The notes: generated by a model not told the origin, from the letters alone. A DNA stretch of 64,000 bases from Sporomusaceae bacterium (GCA_022839045.1 JALHDI010000010.1:66759-130758), one strand, 5' to 3'. Positions 37,098 to 46,111 are shown, counted from the first letter of the stretch. Numbers and translations: made by a program.

Positions 37098-38117
37098 TTG
37101 CACAGTCCGGAATACGTTAAAACAAGCCTTGCGGCCGCGATGACCCTTGGCTTGAAGGAAGGAAGTTTTTTCCGCGGCGCAAGGCTGCGGGCGCTCAATC
37201 TGCTGCTTACCTACCCCGAGGGCTGCGCCGCCAATTGCGCCTACTGCGGACTGTCCCGCTCCCGCCGCCGGGATGAAACTTTCATCCGCGTCGCCTGGCC
37301 GATCTACGGGGTTAAGGAGATCGTGCGGCGGTCGCTGCTTATCCGCGATCAGTTGCAGCGCGTGTGCGTTTCGATGGTAACCCATCCCCGCGCCTTGGCC
37401 GATTTATGCGAGATCGTCGCCGCCGTCCGCGGCCGCACGCCGTTTCCGGTAAGCGCCCTCGTCACGCCGACCGGGCTGGATGCCAAACAGTGCTTTCAGC
37501 AGATCCGTGCAGCCGGCGCCGACAAAGTAGGCATCGCGGTCGATGCTTCGTCCCAGCCCCTGTTCGAGCAGTACCGAGGCGCGGGTGTGGACGGGCCGCA
37601 TCGGTGGCAGGCCTACTGGGCGGCGGTCGAAGAGGCAGTGCGGGTTTTCGGCCGCATGAACGTCGGCATCCATCTCATTGTCGGGCTGGGCGAGAGCGAA
37701 TACGAAGCCGTCGCCACCATTCAGAAGGCGCATACGCTCGGCGCGGCGACGCATCTTTTTTCCTTTTTCCCCGAGAAAGGAACGAGCCTTGACGATAGGG
37801 GGCAGCCGCCTCTCGGCGCCTACCGGCGCGTTCAGCTCGCCCGTTATCTCATCAACAACGGCCTATCCGAGCTGGAGCGGATGACCTTTAACAGCGCCGG
37901 CCAGGTAGTCGGTTTCGGCGGTGACGGGCCGGACCTGGACGTGGTCATCGCCGGCGGCGAGCCCTTCCTCACTTCCGGCTGCTCCGGCGCCGACGGCGCG
38001 GTGGCGTGTAACAGACCATACGGTAATGAGCGCCCCTCACAGGCGATACGCAATTTTCCGTTTGCTCCAGCCCCGGCCGATATTGAAGACATTCGCGCCC
38101 AGATCATCCAGTATTGA
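37098..38117 (+). CDS. Radical SAM protein, LipS1/LipS2-type lipoyl synthase component
   Basis: 339 residues from a TTG start after AGGGGG. The cluster motif is CAANCAYC (Cys43, 47, 50), in ALNLLLTYPEGCAANCAYCG, followed by GLGESEYEAVATIQKAHTLG and YLINNGLSELERMTFNSAGQ. It looks like the biotin-synthase-related radical SAM group to which one of the two LipS proteins belongs. LipS1 and LipS2 together insert two sulfurs into an octanoyl group on a carrier protein. The neighbouring carrier, ligase and LipT-like genes support this; I cannot say which of the two LipS proteins it is. Confidence 0.82.
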   Translation: MHSPEYVKTSLAAAMTLGLKEGSFFRGARLRALNLLLTYPEGCAANCAYCGLSRSRRRDETFIRVAWPIYGVKEIVRRSLLIRDQLQRVCVSMVTHPRALADLCEIVAAVRGRTPFPVSALVTPTGLDAKQCFQQIRAAGADKVGIAVDASSQPLFEQYRGAGVDGPHRWQAYWAAVEEAVRVFGRMNVGIHLIVGLGESEYEAVATIQKAHTLGAATHLFSFFPEKGTSLDDRGQPPLGAYRRVQLARYLINNGLSELERMTFNSAGQVVGFGGDGPDLDVVIAGGEPFLTSGCSGADGAVACNRPYGNERPSQAIRNFPFAPAPADIEDIRAQIIQY

Positions 38118-38173
38118 CGCTGCCTTCAGCCGTCGTTCAGACTCGGCGGACGGACTGAAGGGGAGGGATCAAC

Positions 38174-39190
38174 ATGAAAAGAGAATTCGACTTTGCCGCT
38201 TGGCAGTGCTTGCCCACCAGCACGCTCCTAAACGAAGCCTGGCAGGTGCGGCGGCAAAACCATGATAACTCGGTCGTCTTCGCAGCACCGGGCGCCAAAC
38301 ACTACGAGAACGAATATCACCTCAATGCCCGTGAACGCTTCGTCACCATCAGCGTTACCGGCACGGCGTGTTCCCTGAACTGCCAGCATTGCGGCAAAAA
38401 GCTGCTGGAAACAATGGTAAAATGCGATAGTCCTGAAGCACTGATAAGCACCGCCCGGCATTTGCGGGCAACCGGCTGCCAGGGGATACTCCTCAGCGGC
38501 GGCGCCGACGAAACCGGGGCGGTGCCCCTGTCGCCCTTCCTGGGGGCGGTCAAAGAAGTTAAAGACATGGGGATGAAAGTGCTCGTCCACACCGGCCTCG
38601 CATCGGAAAATACGCTGATCGGCCTGAAAGAGACGGGCGTCGATCAGGTGCTTGTCGACATCATCGGCGCGGAAGAGACCATCCGCGAAGTGTATCACCT
38701 CAACTGCCGGCCCGAGGATTACTGCGATTTTTTGCGGCTATGTCAAAAGCATCGCCTCAACGTTGCTCCCCATATCGTTATCGGTCTCCATTACGGCAAG
38801 ATGGTCGGAGAGATCGAAGCCCTCAAAATGATCAGCGCCATGCAGCCGGCCCGCATCGTTCTCGTCGTGCTCAACCCGCTGAAAGGGACAGGTATGGAAA
38901 CGGTAACGCCGCCGGCCGCCGAAGAATGCGGCCGGCTCATAGCGCTGGCCCGGATTGCCAACCCCAACGCTTTCCTGTCACTGGGCTGCGCGCGGCCGGC
39001 CGGCGTCCGCGCCGCCCTGGTCGAGCAATATGCACTCAACGCTGGCGTCAACGCCATCGCTTACCCCAGTCCCGACACTATCAGCCTCGCCGAGGAGATG
39101 GAGTTGAAAATCCGTTTCAACGACTTATGTTGCACCTTGTCTGCCGAGCAGTTTGAGGAGGCTGGCGGGGGCGAAAGACAACGGCTCTAA
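38174..39190 (+). CDS. Radical SAM protein, LipS1/LipS2-type lipoyl synthase component (COG1856-like)
   Basis: 338 residues starting after GGGAGGG. FVTISVTGTACSLNCQHCGKK holds the Cys66, 70, 73 cluster site, in the pattern of the 'uncharacterised homologue of biotin synthetase' group. Further motifs are GILLSGGADETG, VDQVLVDIIGAEETIREVY and HIVIGLHYGK. It would be the partner of the protein at 37098-38117. The last 66 bp overlap the 3' end of the HdrC-like gene on the other strand. Confidence 0.82.
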   Translation: MKREFDFAAWQCLPTSTLLNEAWQVRRQNHDNSVVFAAPGAKHYENEYHLNARERFVTISVTGTACSLNCQHCGKKLLETMVKCDSPEALISTARHLRATGCQGILLSGGADETGAVPLSPFLGAVKEVKDMGMKVLVHTGLASENTLIGLKETGVDQVLVDIIGAEETIREVYHLNCRPEDYCDFLRLCQKHRLNVAPHIVIGLHYGKMVGEIEALKMISAMQPARIVLVVLNPLKGTGMETVTPPAAEECGRLIALARIANPNAFLSLGCARPAGVRAALVEQYALNAGVNAIAYPSPDTISLAEEMELKIRFNDLCCTLSAEQFEEAGGGERQRL

Positions 39191-39472
39191 TCCGTAGTCG
39201 GCCCGGCGGTCGTTGATGTCGGCGCCGGCCGGCATGGCTAAGCCGGTAGCGGCGATGGCGGCCAGTCCGGCGGCGACCGCGGCGGGCGGAGTCCGGCGCC
39301 GCTGGGCGGCGATCAGGCGCTGCCGCACCTCGATTTTCCGCGGGCACACCTCCTGGCACAGCCAGCAGTTCGCACACACCCACGGGTTGGCCTGCGGGCC
39401 GCCGGAGGGGGGGCCGTAGCGGTAGGCGGGGCATACTTTGTGGCATACTCCGCAGTCGTTACAGTCCGGCAT
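39125..39472 (-). CDS. HdrC-like ferredoxin subunit
   Basis: 115 residues from the ATG at 39472 (10 nt after GGAGG). Two [4Fe-4S] motifs are present: CNDCGVCHKVCPAYRYG and CANCWLCQEVCPRKIEV, then an alpha-helical tail without cysteines, as in HdrC. It begins 14 nt inside the HdrB-like gene and ends inside the convergent radical SAM gene. With HdrB it would move electrons to or from a disulfide; the lipoyl carrier encoded next to it is a plausible substrate. Confidence 0.87.
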   Translation of the reverse strand: MPDCNDCGVCHKVCPAYRYGPPSGGPQANPWVCANCWLCQEVCPRKIEVRQRLIAAQRRRTPPAAVAAGLAAIAATGLAMPAGADINDRRADYGLEPLSFAPASLLKLLGRQGAT

Positions 39473-40304
39473 TGTGGATAAGCCTCCTTGCCGCAAGACT
39501 TTTCAGGCCCAGTTCGGCCGGAGAATGGCCGAGCGACAGGGCGATCAGTTGGGGGAAGAAGAGAACGGGAAAGGGCTTTGCCGCGAAACGGGACTGCAGC
39601 CGGTCAAGCAGTAGGTGGCAGTTGCCGCAGGCGGTCACGGCCGCGGCGGCGCCGGCCCGCCGCATGCTTTCGATGCGGTTTTTGCCCATCGCCAGCGCGA
39701 GGGCTTCATCGGTCATATAGAAGCTCGCCCCACAGCACTCGTGTTCCTGCGGATAAGCCACCGGGGAACACCCGGTGAGGGAAATCAGCTCTGTCAGCTC
39801 GCGGGGCCGGAGCGGGTGATCGAACTGCATGACTCCGCCCGGCCGGAAAACCTGACAGGGATAAACGGGCGCAGCCTTGAAGGCCAGCGGCCGCGTCGCC
39901 ATCGTCGCCAAGTCGTCGGCCCGCTCGTGAAGGACTTCCAGCAGGTGCCGCACGGCAACGGAGCCATCCAAGGAAAGCCTGGCCTGCCCCAGCCGGCGGG
40001 CAACCGTGTCGCGGACGGCGGGCTCGGCCGCCAGAAGGTGCTGAGCGCGGCGCAGCGTATTGGTACAGCCACCGCACAGCGTGACGATGTTGGCGCCAAG
40101 CCCGCCGGCCATGGCCAGGTTGGCGGCGGCGTAGTTTACCCAGTCGGCCGACGCCCCTTCCAGCATGGCGCCGCAGCAAAGGGCGTACGGCGGGAGGGAG
40201 ACCCGGTACCCCAGCCTCTTTAGCAACACCGTCGCCGCGGATTCGTATTCCGGGAAGCGATACGCGACCAGGCAGCCGGGAAATAGCAAGACGTTCGCTC
40301 TCAT
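39459..40304 (-). CDS. HdrB-like CCG-domain protein (heterodisulfide reductase subunit B type)
   Basis: 281 residues with two cysteine-rich CCG domains: LFPGCLVAYRFPEYE, YALCCGAMLEG and TLCGGCTN in the first; PCQVFR, HECCGASFYM and TACGNCHLLL in the second. Full CCG motifs in HdrB bind the noncubane [4Fe-4S] clusters that cleave heterodisulfides; the second domain here looks complete. It is first in a two-gene minus-strand unit behind a sigma-54 promoter. HdrA is not present in the window. Confidence 0.87.
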   Translation of the reverse strand: MRANVLLFPGCLVAYRFPEYESAATVLLKRLGYRVSLPPYALCCGAMLEGASADWVNYAAANLAMAGGLGANIVTLCGGCTNTLRRAQHLLAAEPAVRDTVARRLGQARLSLDGSVAVRHLLEVLHERADDLATMATRPLAFKAAPVYPCQVFRPGGVMQFDHPLRPRELTELISLTGCSPVAYPQEHECCGASFYMTDEALALAMGKNRIESMRRAGAAAAVTACGNCHLLLDRLQSRFAAKPFPVLFFPQLIALSLGHSPAELGLKSLAARRLIHNAGL

Positions 40305-40337
40305 ATAAAACCTCCGTGTAATGACAGACAGTATTCA

Positions 40338-40353
40338 TGCAATATCCGTACCA
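40338..40353 (-). promoter_or_regulatory. Sigma-54 (-24/-12) promoter of the hdrB-hdrC unit
   Basis: TGGTACGGATATTGCA on the minus strand, GG and GC 10 nt apart; closer to the TGGCACG-N4-TTGCA consensus in its -24 flank. The predicted start near 40326 leaves about 22 nt before the HdrB-like ATG. This puts HdrBC in the same regulon as the lipoyl carrier and gamma-lyase. Confidence 0.82.
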
Positions 40354-40412
40354 CATTCACCCGCTTTGCGTTTAGGCTAAAACAAGAAGATTGGGCCGGC
40401 AGGAGGGAAAAC

Positions 40413-41546
40413 ATGGTTCAGGATCGGGACGGCAACTGCTTCCGCGTGCTTGACTCCCCGCCCCGCGGCGCCGCCGAACATATGGCGCTCGACGAAGTAA
40501 TCATGCAGGCTCACAGCGAAAATCTCGTCCCTAACACGCTGCGCTTTTTGCAGTTCAAACCCTGCGCGCTTGTCGGGCTGCATCAAAATACCTACCTAGA
40601 GGTGAATGTTCCTTACTGTCGGGCCAACGGCATCGAGATCAACCGCCGGATCACCGGCGGCGGCAGCTTGTACTGGGGGCCGCTCGAACTGGGCTATGAA
40701 CTGTACGCGGCCAAGAGCACGCCGGGCATCCCCGCCGATGTCGCCGGCCTATACCGGCTGATGTGCGAGGGAACGGCGCTGGGCCTGCAGAAGTTGGGCC
40801 TCAAGGCCGCTTACCGCCCAGTCAACGACATTGAAATCAACGGGCGGAAAATAGCGGGAACGGGCGGCACCGAGCTTGGCGGCACTTTTGTTTTCCAGTG
40901 CAGCCTGCTGGTCGACTTCGACGTTGAAGAAATGCTGCGCGTTCTCCGCCTGCCGGTCGAGAAGCTGGGCGACAAAGCCGTGAAGACTTTCCGCGAGCGC
41001 GTCACGACAATGTCGGCCGAACTCGGTCGGGTGCCGGCCCATGCCGATATCAAAGCCGCCATCCTGGACGGCCTGCGGATATCGTTCGGGTACGAATTTA
41101 ACCACGGCGAACTGACCGCCGCCGAGCTTGCCCTCTATGCGCAGGTGTTGCCCAATTTCCGTTCCGAGGAATGGATTTTCGGGAAAAACGGCGGCATCAT
41201 GGCCACCGTCGATACTTTCGCCAGTCATAAGGCGCCGGGCGGGCTCATCCGCGTTCACGCCCGGCTGGACGACAAGATCAATCGTATCAGGCAAATCCTC
41301 ATCACCGGCGACTTTTTCGCTTACCCGCGCCGGACGGTCAACGACCTGGAGAATGCCCTCAAGAACGCTGCGGCCGATAACGACAGCGTCGCCGCAGCCG
41401 TAAATGCCTTTTTCCGCGAACACCGCCCCGACATCCCCGGCGTGGCGGCCGAGCACGTCATTGCCGCGGTGGAAGCCGCCATCGACAGTGCCCGGCAGAA
41501 GGCCCGCCCCGCCGCTAAGGGGCAAGGAGGACCCGCCGGTGGCTGA
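40413..41546 (+). CDS. lplA: Lipoate-protein ligase A
   Basis: 377 residues starting after GGAGGG. The ligase core has NRRITGGGSLYWGPLELGYE (RRITGGG at 78-84) and the adenylate-binding Lys motif NDIEINGRKIAGTG (Lys146). The C-terminal accessory region (about 265-350: GGLIRVHARLDDKINRIRQIL) resembles LplB, so it is a one-chain form of the split sLpl(AB) ligase. It attaches lipoate or octanoate to the carrier protein. It starts a plus-strand run of tightly packed genes continuing to 50910. Confidence 0.9.
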   Translation: MVQDRDGNCFRVLDSPPRGAAEHMALDEVIMQAHSENLVPNTLRFLQFKPCALVGLHQNTYLEVNVPYCRANGIEINRRITGGGSLYWGPLELGYELYAAKSTPGIPADVAGLYRLMCEGTALGLQKLGLKAAYRPVNDIEINGRKIAGTGGTELGGTFVFQCSLLVDFDVEEMLRVLRLPVEKLGDKAVKTFRERVTTMSAELGRVPAHADIKAAILDGLRISFGYEFNHGELTAAELALYAQVLPNFRSEEWIFGKNGGIMATVDTFASHKAPGGLIRVHARLDDKINRIRQILITGDFFAYPRRTVNDLENALKNAAADNDSVAAAVNAFFREHRPDIPGVAAEHVIAAVEAAIDSARQKARPAAKGQGGPAGG

Positions 41547-42599
41547 CGTCGTCGTCGTCGGCGCGGGGCCGGCGGGCAGCAGCGCCGCCGGGCGGCTGGC
41601 GAAGGCCGGCCTGAAGGTTTTACTGGCCGATCAGGCCGTCGCGGTAGGTGACAAGGTGCAGTGCGCCGAATACGTACCGAAAATGATTCTCCAGCACGCC
41701 GGAATCTCGCCCGCCGACGTCGTCCAGCCGGTGACCGGCCTAAAGACATACATCGGCGGCCGGCTGGCCGGAACCTTGCCGGCCCCCGGCTACATCCTGC
41801 ACCGTTGCCGCTGGGACAAAAACAACGCGGCCGCGGCCGTCGCCGCCGGGGCGGAGCTCGCCACCGGCGCGCGGGCGGTCGGCTGGAACGGCGAGGCAAT
41901 CGCTCTCCGGCGAGGAACGGCGGCGTTCAGCGTGCCGGCCCGCATCGTCATCGGCTGTGACGGCCCGCGGTCGGCGGTGAGCAGGTGGCTGGGCAACGGC
42001 GAGCAGCCGTCTGCCTGGGGCTGCAATGCCAGGTTCCCCTGAAAAGACCGGCGGACTACGCCGCGGTCTATTTCGATCCCGCCTTTCACGGCGGCTACGC
42101 GTGGCTTTTTCCCAAAGGGGACACGGCCAATGTCGGTATCGGGATATCTTTCTCCCGCAGAAACGACGCTGACCAGTTGCTCAAAGGCTTCCGGACAGAG
42201 CTCGCCGGCCAGGGCGTTATCGGTGACGAAGTTTTGGCCCGTACCGCGGGGCTCATCCCGTGCGGGGGGCTGCGCGACAGGCTTGCCTACGGGCGGCTGC
42301 TCATCGCCGGCGACGCCGCCGGTTGCACTCATCCGATAACCGGCGCCGGCATCATGAGCGCCGTCGTCAGTGGCAACCTGGCTGCGGAAGCCATCATTGC
42401 CCACTTTGGGAGCGGCGACCGGGAGGCGGTAGCCCGCGACTACCAGCAGGCGCTCAGGGCCGAACTCGGACGCCAACTGGAAAGGGCTTGCCGCCGGGCG
42501 GCCGGCCGCGACAGGGCCTGGAACGCAAGTCCGGCCGTCTTTCCCACGATTGTCCGCCGCAGTTGGGTGGCTTTCCCCGAATATTACACACACGAATAG
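41539..42599 (+). pseudogene. LipT-like FAD-dependent reductase, interrupted by a frameshift
   Basis: A geranylgeranyl-reductase/LipT-like flavoprotein in two frames. The first (GTG at 41539, 8 nt after AAGGAGG) has VVVVGAGPAGSSAAGRLAKAG and KVQCAEYVP and would end at a TGA near 42040. The second frame continues the homology (LGLQCQVPLKRPADYAAVYF, YAWLFPKGDTANVGIGIS, LLIAGDAAGCTHPITGAGI) to 42599. Inserting one C near 42013 (GCCTGGGG to GCCCTGGGG) restores one protein of about 353 residues. Both halves are well conserved, so this is either a sequencing error or a very recent mutation. LipT-type proteins accompany LipS1/LipS2 clusters. Confidence 0.82.
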
Positions 42600-42615
42600 A
42601 AAGGACTGGAGCCCG

Positions 42616-42918
42616 TTGACCTTCCGTTACACTACCCAAAACGTCTGTTCCACCGGTATCGCTTTCGATGTCCTGGAGGGCAAAGTAAGCAACGTTATTT
42701 TTCACGCCGGGTGCCCCGGCAATCTGGCCGGCATCGCCCGGCTGGTGGAAGGCATGCCCGTCCGGGAAGCGGTGCGGCGCCTCAAGGGAATAAGCTGCGG
42801 CGGCAAACCCACCTCATGCCCCGACCAGCTTGCCCGCGCCCTGGAAGAGTACCTGCGGTCCTACGCCCCGGAAGAGACCAACCCTGCGGCCGGCGCCACC
42901 GCCGCCGCGCGCGCATAA
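42616..42918 (+). CDS. TSCPD domain protein
   Basis: 100 residues from a TTG start after GGACTGGAG. It contains VIFHAGCPGNLAGIARLVEG and ISCGGKPTSCPDQLARALEEYL, the pattern of stand-alone TSCPD proteins. Three to four cysteines could bind metal or form a disulfide. The domain also occurs at the ends of thioredoxin-fold and ribonucleotide-reductase proteins; stand-alone members have no established function. Its place between LipT-like and molybdoenzyme genes suggests a thiol-related role. Confidence 0.85.
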   Translation: MTFRYTTQNVCSTGIAFDVLEGKVSNVIFHAGCPGNLAGIARLVEGMPVREAVRRLKGISCGGKPTSCPDQLARALEEYLRSYAPEETNPAAGATAAARA

Positions 42919-42972
42919 ACGCGGGGAATCCATAAATCGGCTCAGAACATTCACAGTTTGGGAGGAGTAGGC

Positions 42973-45123
42973 ATGGCCGGATTCAAACGCACCCAGGAAA
43001 ACCTCGGGCTATACGCCGTCGCGCGGAATGTTCCCGTTACCGTCGGCGGCAAGGAGGTCATCGCTGACCGGGTGGTGAAAACCGCCTGTCCGCACAATTG
43101 CTACGATACCTGCGGGTATCTGGTCCACGTGAAGGACGAGCGGGTCATCAAAGTCGAAGGCGACCCCGCCCATCCCATCACCAAAGGACACCTTTGCGTG
43201 AAGGGCTACTCGAACGTACAGAAGATCAACAGCCCGGAGCGGGTAAAATATCCGCTCATCCGGACGGGAGAAAGGGGCGAGGGCAAGTTCCGCCGCGCCA
43301 CCTGGGACGAGGCGCTGGACGTGATTGTCGCCAAGCTCAAGGAGCTGAGGGACACCTATGGCGGCGAGACCCTGACCGAATACTGCTATTCCGGCAACCG
43401 CGAACACATGGCGAAAACGGTGAGCGGCCGCTTTCTCAATCTCTTCGGCGCCAGCAAGCTTGTCGGCAGCTTCTGCCTCCTGAGCGGCGCCTCGGGCTCT
43501 TATTACAGCGTCGGCGAACAGCATACCATGTCGCCGGAAATCTGGTCCGAGAAAACCGACCTCATTCTGCTTGTAGGCAGAAACTCATCGGCCACAAACC
43601 CACACATTTTCCCCTTCCTGTATAAAGCGATGGAGCGAGGCGCCAAGCTGATCGTCATCGACCCCCTCGTCACCGCCGTCGCCTCCAAGGCCGACCTTCA
43701 CCTTCAGCCCCGCCCCGGCACCGACGCCGCCCTCGTCCTCGGCATGATGAACCATATCCTGGTCCGCGGGCTCGAGGACAAAGAATTCATCGCCAACCAC
43801 ACCTTCGGATTCGAGCAGCTGTCCGCCCAGATCCGCGAGATGCCGGTGGAAAAAGCGGCCGAAATCACCGGCGTGGCGGCCGATAAGATCAAGATGGCGG
43901 CCGAGCTGTACGCGACCCACAATTCCCAGACCGAATGCGGCTACGGCCAGCAGCGGTACTCCAACGGCCACCAGACGCAGCGCGCCTATGCCTGCCTCGC
44001 CGCCCTGTGCGGTCACATCGGCAAAGAAACGGGCAACTACAACTTCATCGACCAAATGGGCTTCCCCGCTCTGCCTGGCTTTATGAACGCGGCCAAGGTC
44101 GCCGCTATCCCCGGCCAGCCGGCCGCGAACACCCGCCTCATCAACATCGCCACTTTCGCCGCCGCCCTCCATCATGCCGACAACCCGCCGATCAAGGCGG
44201 TCATCTCGTACCGCGGCGGGCTGCTTTCCCAGCAGCCCGAAGTGGCCTACACGCTGGAGGCTTTGAAAAAACTCGAACTGTTCGTCGTCATCGAACAGTT
44301 CATGACCGACGACACCGACTGGGCCGACGTCGTCCTGCCGGCGTGCCACTTCCTCGAGCAATACGGGCTTCACCCATCCTACTGGCACCATTACCTGCAA
44401 ATCACCGTGCCGGTCTGCCAAAGCGCCTACGAGGCGGTCCCGGACATTGAAATCTGGGCCGAGCTCGGCCGGCGCATGGGTTGGGAGGAACACTTCCCGC
44501 GCGAAACCACCGGCCTCGACTACATCCGCGCCCTGCTGCCCGACGGCTTCCCGGTCGACGCGGCGGTTTCGCCCAACGGCCCGCTGCGTATGCCGGAAGA
44601 GTGGTGTCCGCGCGGCGGCAAAAAATTCCCCGGCGATTTTTCCCCTGTTCCCTACCCGCTCGAACCGGCCGAAGGACCGATCAGCACGCCGGAACTGGCC
44701 AAAAAATACCCTATCACGCTCATCTCCCAGCACCCGGCCGTCCGCACCCACTCCCAGTTCTACAACCTGCCGTGGATCCGCGAGATCGAGGGGCCACCGA
44801 GGATTTTCATCAACGTGAACGACGCCCGGGCCCGCGGCATCCGCGAGGGCGACAAAGTCCGCATCTTCAACGACCGAGGCGCGATCAGCGAGGTATACGC
44901 CGCCCCGACCGAGCGGGTGCGGGAAGGGGTCGCCGAACTGTCCAGCGGCATGTGGATCAAGCTGGGCGCGAGCGTCAACGTCCTCGCCTCCCGCACGACC
45001 GGCGGCCCGCGCGACGTGGGCGACGGGATCATGAAAGAATACCATCCGCTCCTCGACGGCAACACCACCGCCTATTTCAACACCCTCGTCCAGGTCGAGA
45101 AAGTTCAGGGGGGAGAAGCATGA
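42973..45123 (+). CDS. Molybdopterin-dependent oxidoreductase (DMSO reductase family)
   Basis: 716 residues; the ATG at 42973 follows GGGAGGAG. The N-terminal [4Fe-4S] motif is CPHNCYDTCG with the last Cys in GHLCVKGYSN, then molybdopterin-binding domains (LILLVGRNSSATNPH, LIVIDPLVTAVASKADLHLQ, CGHIGKETGNYNFID) and the C-terminal dinucleotide-binding domain (SQHPAVRTHSQFYNLPW, NDARARGIREGDKVRIFNDRG). There is no Tat signal, so it is cytoplasmic. It overlaps the polyferredoxin gene as ATGA. Substrate is unknown; sulfur or formate-type chemistry cannot be told apart from the sequence. Confidence 0.93.
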   Translation: MAGFKRTQENLGLYAVARNVPVTVGGKEVIADRVVKTACPHNCYDTCGYLVHVKDERVIKVEGDPAHPITKGHLCVKGYSNVQKINSPERVKYPLIRTGERGEGKFRRATWDEALDVIVAKLKELRDTYGGETLTEYCYSGNREHMAKTVSGRFLNLFGASKLVGSFCLLSGASGSYYSVGEQHTMSPEIWSEKTDLILLVGRNSSATNPHIFPFLYKAMERGAKLIVIDPLVTAVASKADLHLQPRPGTDAALVLGMMNHILVRGLEDKEFIANHTFGFEQLSAQIREMPVEKAAEITGVAADKIKMAAELYATHNSQTECGYGQQRYSNGHQTQRAYACLAALCGHIGKETGNYNFIDQMGFPALPGFMNAAKVAAIPGQPAANTRLINIATFAAALHHADNPPIKAVISYRGGLLSQQPEVAYTLEALKKLELFVVIEQFMTDDTDWADVVLPACHFLEQYGLHPSYWHHYLQITVPVCQSAYEAVPDIEIWAELGRRMGWEEHFPRETTGLDYIRALLPDGFPVDAAVSPNGPLRMPEEWCPRGGKKFPGDFSPVPYPLEPAEGPISTPELAKKYPITLISQHPAVRTHSQFYNLPWIREIEGPPRIFINVNDARARGIREGDKVRIFNDRGAISEVYAAPTERVREGVAELSSGMWIKLGASVNVLASRTTGGPRDVGDGIMKEYHPLLDGNTTAYFNTLVQVEKVQGGEA

Positions 45124-45647
45124 GCGCCGCACAAAAGACACTGTACATCGACACGAAACGCTGCATGAACTGCCGCGCCTGCGAAACGGCGTGTAAGCTG
45201 GAGAACGGGGCTCCCCAGGGGGCGCGGTGGACGATGGTCACTGAAAACGAAATCGTCGAGAACGGGGTGCACAAACTCGCCTTTCTCCCCGTCCCCTGCA
45301 TGCACTGCGGCGACCCGGCCTGCCTGAAAGCCTGCCCGACCGGCGCCATTTACAAGCGGCCCGAGGACGGCATCGTCCTCGTCAACAAGGACAAATGCAT
45401 CGGCTGCCGCCAATGCCTGTGGGCTTGCGACTTCGGCGTGCCCCAGTTCGGCGACGACGGCAAAATGCAGAAATGCAATCTATGCGTGCACCGGACGGCG
45501 AAGGGTCTGCCGTCGGCCTGCCAGGCGGCCTGCCCGGCCGAAGCCATCCTGGTGGGCAGCGAAGAAGAAATATCGAAAATCATGCGCACGCGCTACGCCA
45601 GGATTAGCCGGCGGCGGCCAGCCGCCGGAGGGCCGGACTGTGAATAA
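45120..45647 (+). CDS. 4Fe-4S dicluster electron-transfer subunit (DmsB/HydN type)
   Basis: 175 residues with four ferredoxin-like cluster motifs: CMNCRACETACKLEN, CMHCGDPACLKACPTGAI, CIGCRQCLWACDFG and CNLC with CQAACPAEAI. This is the usual electron partner of DMSO-reductase-family enzymes. The start is coupled to the molybdoenzyme stop (ATGA), and its end overlaps the next gene by 8 nt. Confidence 0.93.
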   Translation: MSAAQKTLYIDTKRCMNCRACETACKLENGAPQGARWTMVTENEIVENGVHKLAFLPVPCMHCGDPACLKACPTGAIYKRPEDGIVLVNKDKCIGCRQCLWACDFGVPQFGDDGKMQKCNLCVHRTAKGLPSACQAACPAEAILVGSEEEISKIMRTRYARISRRRPAAGGPDCE

Positions 45648-46098
45648 AGCGCTCGGGGTGGATCAGGAGCTCTGCAACGGCTGCGGGCTGTGCCAGAGCG
45701 GCTGCAACCTGAAAAAAACCGGCCGGGCCGGATTGCCCGCCGCCTGTATTACCGTCGACCGCCCCACGGCCGGGGAGGGAATCGTCAGCGTCTGCCGGCA
45801 GTGCGAGGAGCCGCTGTGCGTAACCGCCTGCCTGATGGAGGCGATCACCAAAAGCCCGGACAGCCTGGTCGCCCGCAACGAGGAAGCCTGCATCGGCTGC
45901 CAGTCGTGCGTCGTCATATGCCCGTGGGAAGCCTGCCGCCACGACGACCGGCGCGACGTGGCCGTCAGCTGCGACCTCTGCGGCGGCGAACCCTATTGCG
46001 TCAGCCTGTGCCCCACGGGGGCGCTCACCCTGGCCGCGCCCGGCGACGTCAGCCGGCGCAGGCGCCAGGCGGCGGTACGCCGCCTGTACGCAACGTGA
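45640..46098 (+). CDS. Second 4Fe-4S ferredoxin-type protein (CooF/HydN-like)
   Basis: 152 residues from a GTG start. Four cluster motifs are present: CNGCGLCQSGCNLKK, CRQCEEPLCVTACLMEAI, CIGCQSCVVICPWEA and CDLCGGEPYCVSLCPTGAL. It is shorter and diverged from the preceding subunit. Such proteins link the AOR-like or NAD(P)/FAD enzymes to a ferredoxin pool. Confidence 0.9.
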   Translation: MNKALGVDQELCNGCGLCQSGCNLKKTGRAGLPAACITVDRPTAGEGIVSVCRQCEEPLCVTACLMEAITKSPDSLVARNEEACIGCQSCVVICPWEACRHDDRRDVAVSCDLCGGEPYCVSLCPTGALTLAAPGDVSRRRRQAAVRRLYAT

Positions 46099-46111
46099 GA
46101 GGAGAAGGCAT

